This document shows positions 1 through 4,463 of a DNA stretch of 5,918 bases, piece by piece; within the stretch, counting starts at the first letter, position 1; each line of letters starts with the position of its first letter. The DNA lies in contig PLZT01000458.1 in the NCBI GenBank assembly GCA_003152255.1, positions 958-6,875 of the forward strand, given 5' to 3'. The notes under the pieces are model-generated. The model was not told the DNA's origin. It saw only the letters and a program-made list of their open reading frames with translations, and made no database searches. A program made the position numbers and the translations under genes. The stretch comes from Methylocystaceae bacterium (GTDB lineage Bacteria; Pseudomonadota; Alphaproteobacteria; Rhizobiales; Beijerinckiaceae).

Positions 1-812
1 GCCTCGTCGAAGAAGAACACGAGCTTGGGCGTATCGAGATCGCCGACCTCGGGCAGATGCGCGAATAATTCGGTCAACATCCACAGCAGGAAAGTCGCGT
101 AAAGGCGCGGCGCGCGCATGAGCTTGTCGGCGGCGAGAATATTGATGTAGCCGCAGCCATCCTTGTCCTTCGCGATGAAGTCTTGCAAGTCGAGCGCCGG
201 CTCGCCGAAAGACTTGTCGCCGCCCTGGTTCTCCAACGCAAGGAGCTGGCGCTGCACTACGCCGATCGTCGCGGGCGCGACATTGCCGAATTTGGTTTGC
301 ACGTCGCTGGCGTTTTCGGCGACGAATCCGAGCGCCGCGCGCAAATCCTTTAGGTCCAACAGCAGCATTCCCTGTTCGTCGGCGATGCGGAAAACGATGT
401 TGAGCACGCCCTCCTGCGTGTCGTTGAGATCGAGCAGGCGGGCGAGCGGCAGCGGCCCCATTTCGGCTATTGTCGCGCGGACCGGTTGGCCCTGCTCGCC
501 GAAAAAATCCCAAAACACCACCGGGAACTGTTCCGGCGCATAGGTCAGCCCGAGATCCTTCGCGCGGGCGACGAAAGCGGGCTGGCCGTCGCCTGGCTGC
601 GACAGACCGGCGAGATCGCCCTTCGCGTCGGCGATGAACACCGCCGTTCCGGCGTTAGAAAAACCTTCGGCGAGGCGTTGCACTGAGATGGTCTTGCCGC
701 TGCCGGTGGCGCCGGAGATCAATCCGTGGTGATTGCCCATCGGCAGCAACAGATAAAGATAGACCCGATCCTGCACGGTTTTTCCGCTCGCGACGACTGG
801 TTCCTTGGCCAT
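1..812 (-). CDS. DUF853/YjgR-type HerA-like ATPase, partial (N-terminal 270 codons)
   Basis: An open minus-strand frame reads from an ATG at 812-810 to the left edge without a stop. It encodes a P-loop ATPase of the HerA-like C-terminal/DUF853 family (E. coli YjgR type), cytosolic and probably hexameric; its physiological role is poorly defined. Visible motifs are Walker A GATGSGKT at residues 34-41, the family signature DAKGDLAGL at 62-70, then WDFFGE, RLLDLND, NIVFRIADEQG and LLDLKDL, all matching YjgR in order. The Walker B stretch KLVFFFDE ends at residue 270 on the window edge, so roughly the C-terminal half is missing. The Walker A position is within a few residues of that in E. coli YjgR, so the front is nearly or fully intact. 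The first five codons (MAKEP) coincide with the edge of the IS1595 remnant, no good Shine-Dalgarno precedes the ATG, and the frame stays open upstream. The native start may therefore have been replaced. Confidence 0.88.
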   Translation of the reverse strand, partial: MAKEPVVASGKTVQDRVYLYLLLPMGNHHGLISGATGSGKTISVQRLAEGFSNAGTAVFIADAKGDLAGLSQPGDGQPAFVARAKDLGLTYAPEQFPVVFWDFFGEQGQPVRATIAEMGPLPLARLLDLNDTQEGVLNIVFRIADEQGMLLLDLKDLRAALGFVAENASDVQTKFGNVAPATIGVVQRQLLALENQGGDKSFGEPALDLQDFIAKDKDGCGYINILAADKLMRAPRLYATFLLWMLTELFAHLPEVGDLDTPKLVFFFDE

Positions 813-1364
813 CGCATCCGCGAAGCCATGACCGAAAAGCACGGCGTTATCATTTCTCCGCTCGGCGGCGCCGACGTGACCCTTGAAGCCGACGAAGCTC
901 ACATTGGCCGCGACGCGTCCAAGAAGCTTGCTGGTCCTGGCCCGCAAATGCCTGTGTTCTCTCTGGTCGAACGCGGCGGCAAAGTTCGCTCTTTTCACGT
1001 CGCCAACGTCACCGCGAAAAACCTGCATCCCATGATCGCGCGCCACGCATCGCCAGCTAGCAACCTGATGACCGACGAATCCAACATCTACGTTGGCATT
1101 GGCTGGAATTTCGCGTCGCATGAAAACGTTTGCCAGAGCGCCAAGGAATACGTTCGCGGCGAGGCTCACACCAACACCATTGAGGGGTATTTCTCTATCC
1201 TGAAACGCGGCATTTATGGTGTTTACCAGCATGTTTCCGAGGCGCACCTGAAGCGGTATCTTGCGGAGTTCGATTTCCGCTACAACAATCGCGTCAAGCT
1301 CGGCGTTGACGACGTTGCCAGCGCCGACAAAGCGCTAGACGATGTCGTTGGCAAGCGGCTCCTG
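798..1364 (+). pseudogene. IS1595-family (ISXO2-like) transposase remnant
   Basis: Homology to ISXO2-like DDE transposases starts abruptly at a Trp codon (798-800) with WF-x2-HRIREAMTEKHG. It continues through VTLEADEAHIG (first Asp; the usual form is ADETYIGG), VFSLVERGGKVRSFHVANVTAK, LMTDES (second Asp), HTNTIEGYFSILKRG (Asn/Glu catalytic region) and EFDFRYNNR near the C-terminus, and stops at GKRLL. The N-terminal zinc ribbon and helix-turn-helix part, normally about 90 residues, is absent. About ten residues appear deleted after the first Asp, where a Lys-rich GGK segment normally sits, and the normal C-terminal tail is lost. No terminal inverted repeats or target duplication are visible at either edge. 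The frame has no stop, but loss of the DNA-binding domain makes activity very unlikely. The left edge abuts or overlaps the start of the DUF853 gene. Confidence 0.82.
798..1364. mobile_element. degraded IS1595-family insertion, both ends missing
   Basis: This is the DNA extent of the transposase remnant. Intact members are about 1 kb with short inverted repeats and 8-bp target duplications. Here only about 570 bp survive and no inverted-repeat pair can be found around 798 or 1364. The left boundary is uncertain by about 20 bp because codons for MAKEP (minus strand) and WFLGH (plus strand) use the same bases. Confidence 0.6.
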
Positions 1365-1574
1365 TCAACGATGGGCGCCTGCCGGGAGACCATCACGCGT
1401 GAAATGGCGCGAATGGAGGTTGGCGGTCCGCTGTATTATTCCGCGTCGACCGTTCTCGCGGCGATCGATGGATTCGCGCTGGTGCTGACGGGCCGGCGCG
1501 ACTTTTTCCACCTGCACGGACATAGAGGCCAGCGATACGATGACGCCATTCCCGGAACTTGCACGGAGCCCGTC
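1365..1574 (+). other. coding-like stretch of unknown origin between the transposase remnant and the cupin gene
   Basis: The transposase frame continues without a stop through a peptide not expected at the end of an IS1595 transposase. It includes ETITREMARMEVGGP, LYYSASTVLAAIDGFALV and LTGRRDFFHLHGH. An in-frame ATG at 1371 has no clear ribosome-binding site. The first 150 bases look like real protein (mixed amphipathic pattern, a coherent GGPLYYSAS motif) and may be the 3' end of a small host gene cut by the IS. The last 40-60 bases look like the untranslated leader of the cupin gene. I do not recognise the family. Confidence 0.4.
1565..1568 (+). promoter_or_regulatory. ribosome-binding site of the cupin gene
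   Basis: GGAG lies six bases before the ATG at 1575. It decides the start of the cupin gene against the much longer in-frame extension that begins at 726 in unrelated DNA. Confidence 0.65.
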
Positions 1575-1913
1575 ATGATCCGAAGCGGGAACCTCTTCGC
1601 GAACGTGGCGACCAACCTTTCCGAGGAGGAGATCATGATCCTCGCCGAGCTTCCCGGTGCGCGGATCGAACGGATCGTCTCGACCGGAAAGGCGAGCCCG
1701 CCAGGATTTTGGTACGATCAAGACCGACCCGAATGGGTCGTTCTACTCGCCGGCTCGGCGGGCCTGCTGATCGAAGGCGAGGACGCGCCGCGTGTCCTGC
1801 GCCCCGGCGGCTATGTTGAGATCCCGCAGCACGTGCGACACCGGGTCGAATGGACGGACGCCGACCCGCCGACTGTGTGGCTGGCTATTCATTCGGGTCG
1901 GTTCAACGATTGA
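1575..1913 (+). CDS. small single-domain cupin protein
   Basis: Encodes 112 residues with a cupin beta-barrel pattern. The front carries LPGARIERIVSTGKASPPGFWYDQD, typical of a family of small bacterial cupins of unassigned function. Motif 1 spans about residues 44-60 but lacks the usual His-x-His, having YDQDRPEW with Glu53. Motif 2 (GGYVEIPQHVRHRVEW, 78-93) keeps Pro84, His86 and His89. The barrel ends with PPTVWLAIHSG. A metal could still be bound by the motif 2 histidines and nearby acids, but no reaction can be assigned. The start rests on GGAG six bases upstream, the protein length, and the position where cupin similarity begins. The frame remains open upstream into the IS remnant, which I treat as coincidence. 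The 3' end overlaps the convergent DUF2905 gene by 11 bp. Confidence 0.85.
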   Translation: MIRSGNLFANVATNLSEEEIMILAELPGARIERIVSTGKASPPGFWYDQDRPEWVVLLAGSAGLLIEGEDAPRVLRPGGYVEIPQHVRHRVEWTDADPPTVWLAIHSGRFND

Positions 1914-2103
1914 AGAACCAGAGGGCGAGACTCAGGAGGACGCTGACGATCAGCGAAGTCGCGATGGGGAAATAGAGGCGGAAATTCCCGCGCTCGATGA
2001 CGATGTCGCCAGGAAGCCGGCCGAGTCCGAACCGTTCGCCGATCAGCCACGCGAGCCCGACAAGGATAAGGACGACCCCCGCGCCGATCAGAAGCTTCGG
2101 CAT
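1903..2103 (-). CDS. DUF2905 family small membrane protein
   Basis: Encodes 66 residues, the full usual length for DUF2905. Two hydrophobic segments (about residues 4-22 and 45-64) flank the conserved central part GLGRLPGDIVIERGNFRLYFP (about 26-46), the family hallmark. It should be a two-span inner-membrane protein; its function is unknown. The ATG start is firm because AGGAGGT sits six bases upstream. The gene follows the flavin reductase stop by 40 bases on the same strand and was probably its operon partner. Its 3' end overlaps the convergent cupin gene. With the upstream gene cut by the transposon, its expression may now depend on another promoter or on read-through. Confidence 0.92.
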   Translation of the reverse strand: MPKLLIGAGVVLILVGLAWLIGERFGLGRLPGDIVIERGNFRLYFPIATSLIVSVLLSLALWFFNR

Positions 2104-2109
2104 TTCTCG

Positions 2110-2116
2110 ACCTCCT
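2110..2116 (-). promoter_or_regulatory. strong ribosome-binding site of the DUF2905 gene
   Basis: AGGAGGT on the minus strand, six bases before the ATG at 2103-2101, is a near-perfect Shine-Dalgarno sequence. It lies in the 40-base gap after the flavin reductase stop codon. Confidence 0.85.
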
Positions 2117-2143
2117 GCGCATGTGGCGCGGCCCTCCTGACTA

Positions 2144-2608
2144 TCACGGCATCTTCGACCTCAATTCGATCGTCTCCCCGTCGACGACGAGCCTGCCGAA
2201 GCCCTGGTGATGGATCGTCTTCGAATCTTTCCGCGCCGGATCGATCCACGCCTTCAGCCCCTCCAGCACGAAGAGATTATACCGGTTGACGAGACGGGTA
2301 TCGACCACCTTGCATTCGATGTTGGCGAAGCATTCGGCGATAAGCGGCGCCGTCACGCGCTCCGCCTTCGTCGGCGTCAGGTGGAAGGCTTCGAACTTGT
2401 CGACCTCGCGACCCGAGCAATTGCCGACCACGACGACCTTGTCCGTCAGTTCAACCGCCGGTATCGCGATCACGCACTCCTTCGTCGCCCGCAGCGCCGC
2501 GAAGCTGTGGTCGCGATCGCTGACGATGCAGGCGATCAGCGGCGGCTCGAATTCCACCATCATATGCCATGACATCGTCATTACATTGGCGCGGCCCTTG
2601 TGCGCCGT
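2144..2608 (-). pseudogene. flavin reductase-like protein, 5' end removed by transposon insertion
   Basis: About 155 C-terminal residues of a flavin reductase-like (FMN-binding split-barrel) protein. Such enzymes use NAD(P)H to reduce free flavin or bind FMN. Recognisable segments are TAHKGRANVMTMSWHMMVEF, PPLIACIVSDRDHSFAALR, ECVIAIP, GNCSGREVDKF, PLIAECFANIECKVVDT and NLFVLEGLKAWIDP, ending GRLVVDGETIELRSKMP. Full-length relatives are about 185-190 residues and begin with a segment ending near VLLTT. Here similarity begins at the second Thr of TTAHKG, exactly where TGTC of the transposon end begins on the other strand. The missing 25-30 codons should lie beyond the far transposon end. The frame runs on into transposon DNA as far as a GTG at 2695, which could give a 183-aa fusion with an unrelated front. 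That front replaces part of the flavin-binding barrel, so function is doubtful. Confidence 0.85.
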
Positions 2609-2615
2609 TGTCGGG

Positions 2616-2639
2616 AGCCATCTTGGCTTGAGAATATCG
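2616..2639 (+). repeat. terminal transposase-binding-like repeat, copy 1
   Basis: AGCCATC, six bases, then TGAGAATATCG. It starts seven bases inside the transposon tip. It is repeated at 2656-2678 with the same two ends but five bases between them, so the TGAGAATATCG cores are 39 bp apart. By analogy with the multiple TniA/TnsB sites at tni/Tn7 ends it is a candidate TniA site. Confidence 0.6.
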
Positions 2640-2655
2640 AACTTCGTTCCAAAAA

Positions 2656-2678
2656 AGCCATCAAACGTGAGAATATCG
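2656..2678 (+). repeat. terminal repeat, copy 2; also left arm of hairpin
   Basis: AGCCATC, five bases, then TGAGAATATCG, in direct orientation to copy 1. Most of it (through 2676) is the left arm of the perfect palindrome with 2686-2708. Confidence 0.6.
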
Positions 2679-2685
2679 GCCAATA

Positions 2686-2708
2686 ATATTCTCACGTTTG
2701 ATGGCTTT
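2686..2708 (-). repeat. terminal repeat, copy 3, inverted; right arm of hairpin
   Basis: Exact reverse complement of 2654-2676. Its core on the minus strand is TGAGAATAT, identical to the cores of copies 1 and 2. It contains the last coding bases and stop codon of tniQ. Confidence 0.65.
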
Positions 2709-3585
2709 GCCTCGTTGCTTGAGCTTCGAGCCGAGCCGTCTCACAAAGGCGCTCGAACGCTCTTCGCCCCCGTAGGATCGTCTCATCTCGAACAGCGTTG
2801 AGGGTGGCGGAATTGGTGATCGTTCGCGAGACGCCAGCCAAGAGTGCAGGGCGGAAAGCAATCGGCAGCGACGCAACGGCGGCATGATTGATTCTGCGCT
2901 TGATGGGCCGCGCGAGATCGTCGAATTCGGGAAAGATCGTGCCGAGCGCCCAACCGACCGCAGGGTCGCGACCGTTCGCGCCGCAGGGCCGCCAAGTCTG
3001 CACGAGCAGCGCGCGCATAAGCGTGATCGGCGAATATTCGAAAACGCCGTCGCAGCGAAGGAAACGCTCGATGAGCGTCTCTCCGGCGATGGCTTCCGGC
3101 CATAGGCGGCCGAAGGGGCTAGTGTCACGCAATGTTTCGCCGTTGTCGGGACGCTCGTTCGTGTCCGAAAAGGGCGCGCCGCAATCGGGGCAGGTCACGC
3201 GCCAAGCCTTTCGCCAATGCTTCGGAACCGCGCCGGACGCGTCCTCCCGCGCGTATCGATCCGCGCACGGCCGGCAAATTTGCGGGGTCCTGTTGCGGCA
3301 GATTAATTCAGCAGATCCCGTCGGCGTATCGATGACCGTCATTGCGATGAGCGCGATCGGATCACATCGGAGTTTTTCAGAAAGATGTGCGACCTGCCGC
3401 AGTCCCAGCCGATGGTCGAGGACAGAGAGGTTGCGCGTGCCGAGCATCAACCATTTGGCGAAGAACGGCCCTGTGACGCCGTAATAGGCCGCGTGCCGGT
3501 CCAGCCAAGACGATAACAGTTCGTCCGCGACCGGTCTCAGCACCACTGGCAGAGGCCTAAAAGCATCATCGGCGTCGTTGGTCAT
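2692..3585 (-). CDS. tniQ: TniQ target-selection protein
   Basis: Encodes 297 residues of the TniQ family, the relatives of Tn7 TnsD that help TniA/TniB choose or engage target sites. The front has the typical opening LPVVLRPVADELLSSWLDRH (about 12-31). A zinc-binding cluster follows: CRPC (Cys104, Cys107) and, 24 residues later, CPDC (Cys132, Cys135), with Cys96 and His123 nearby. The remainder is helical and Arg-rich, as expected for DNA contact. At 297 residues it is shorter than Tn5053 TniQ (about 400), mostly at the C-terminal side. The ATG at 3585 overlaps the tniB stop as ATGA, giving translational coupling; only a weak GAGG about ten bases upstream is present. The stop codon sits inside the terminator stem, so the final residues are dictated by the hairpin sequence. 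Confidence 0.9.
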   Translation of the reverse strand: MTNDADDAFRPLPVVLRPVADELLSSWLDRHAAYYGVTGPFFAKWLMLGTRNLSVLDHRLGLRQVAHLSEKLRCDPIALIAMTVIDTPTGSAELICRNRTPQICRPCADRYAREDASGAVPKHWRKAWRVTCPDCGAPFSDTNERPDNGETLRDTSPFGRLWPEAIAGETLIERFLRCDGVFEYSPITLMRALLVQTWRPCGANGRDPAVGWALGTIFPEFDDLARPIKRRINHAAVASLPIAFRPALLAGVSRTITNSATLNAVRDETILRGRRAFERLCETARLEAQATRQSHQT

Positions 3586-4463
3586 TGAAAAGTCGCCTCG
3601 TCTTCCCCGACGGGCTTGTATCGCTCCAACGCTTCGTCCGTAATCCGTTCTACGCCAGTTTCGATTGCCTCGATTGCGACATCATTGAGCATCCGAAAGA
3701 TGCGTGCGCTGACTCCGTCGCTGGTTTGCAAAATGCGCCGCAAGCCTTTCACGGTCAGAACGCTCGGTTCTTTCAATGGCAGGTTACGTATGATGGCCAG
3801 GACGAGTTGCTCGAACTCTTTGGCCGCCATCCATCGTGGCAAAGAGACGGAGTCGAAGCGGCGCGCCAATTGCACGTCGCCATTGATCGCTTGCCGCGCT
3901 TCCATGATCCCGAAACAAACCAAAGACAGTTTCAGTTCGTTGCTCAAATAGCGCAGCGTGTTGAAGACGACACGCTGTTCTCGCCATGACGCGGCGAGAA
4001 CGTTGTGGATCTCGTCCAAAACCAGCACTTGGACGCCGAGGTCGCGCAGAAGGCGGACTGTGGTCCTCTCGAGCTCGACGATTGTGGCGCGGGGGCTCTG
4101 CGGCGCGCCTAGAACCGCGAGGATTTGCGCAAAGAGCCGGCGCTCGTTCGGTCGCCCCGCCAGTTCGACCACCAGCAATTTTGCCTTCGGTCCGCGTGGT
4201 TTTTCGCGAGCGCTCAGCGCATAGTCGTCCTTGAATTTCTCTACCAACATGGACTTGCCCATGCCGCTGTCGCCATAAACGGCAAGAGAAGGCATCCGCG
4301 TTGTCCGCGGATGTTTGAGCAGAGCGTTGAGATGTCCGAGTATCTCGATGGCCTTGGGATAGGCGATCCAGCGCTTCGAGCGGATGAAATAGATGCGCTC
4401 GTCAATGCTCTCGGCCAAAGCGTCGCCAGCGTCATCCGTCAGATGGTCGGGTTTTTCGATCAC
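3582..4463 (-). CDS. tniB: TniB AAA+ ATPase, transposition regulator
   Basis: Encodes 293 residues, close to Tn5053 TniB. It is the ATP-dependent activator that, like Tn7 TnsC and Mu MuB, binds target DNA and presents it to the transposase. Walker A is GDSGMGKS at 64-71. Walker B is VLVLDEIHN with Asp150 and Glu151. A sensor 1-like region KLSLVCFGIMEA (178-189) and arginines in LARRFD (199-204) follow, then a C-terminal helical lid. Residues 24-45 (YFIRSKRWIAYPKAIEIL) match the conserved TniB front. The start is GTG at 4463, supported by GGAG seven bases upstream and by family length. It overlaps tniA by 32 bp and ends in an ATGA overlap with tniQ, so the three genes are one coupled operon. 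Confidence 0.93.
   Translation of the reverse strand: MIEKPDHLTDDAGDALAESIDERIYFIRSKRWIAYPKAIEILGHLNALLKHPRTTRMPSLAVYGDSGMGKSMLVEKFKDDYALSAREKPRGPKAKLLVVELAGRPNERRLFAQILAVLGAPQSPRATIVELERTTVRLLRDLGVQVLVLDEIHNVLAASWREQRVVFNTLRYLSNELKLSLVCFGIMEARQAINGDVQLARRFDSVSLPRWMAAKEFEQLVLAIIRNLPLKEPSVLTVKGLRRILQTSDGVSARIFRMLNDVAIEAIETGVERITDEALERYKPVGEDEATFQ

Larger units (their letters stand above)
2651..2708 (-). terminator. intrinsic terminator of the tniABQ operon
   Basis: On the minus strand a perfect 23-bp stem (2708-2686 pairing with 2676-2654) encloses a nine-base loop. Its downstream arm ends in GGC followed by six T residues (2656-2651, the first three inside the stem). This is a textbook Rho-independent arrangement placed directly at the end of tniQ, whose stop codon (2694-2692) lies in the stem. 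It should stop operon transcripts before they leave the transposon into the flavin reductase remnant. The plus strand lacks a T-run of comparable length (only three T after the stem's GGC), so it is probably one-directional. Confidence 0.75.

Noticed and set aside
163..686. Plus-strand open frames of 126 and 66 codons
   Set aside because: They are antisense to the DUF853 gene, whose motifs are continuous on the minus strand; their products are Ser/Arg-rich and low in coherence.
726..797. Front of the 395-codon frame as the transposase N-terminus
   Set aside because: These codons do not match the IS1595 zinc ribbon or helix-turn-helix, and the same bases encode the conserved front of the DUF853 ATPase on the other strand.
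1365..1721. Minus-strand 118-codon frame
   Set aside because: It lies opposite the cupin start and its upstream region; the product is Arg-rich without recognisable motifs and the cupin reading is far stronger.
2620..2660. Outward minus-strand promoter in the transposon end (TTGGAA ... TATTCT)
   Set aside because: The two boxes are only ten bases apart, far too close for a sigma-70 promoter.
2609..2708. CRISPR-like repeats
   Set aside because: Only three copies, one inverted and one with altered internal spacing, with no uniform spacers; they fit transposon-end sites.
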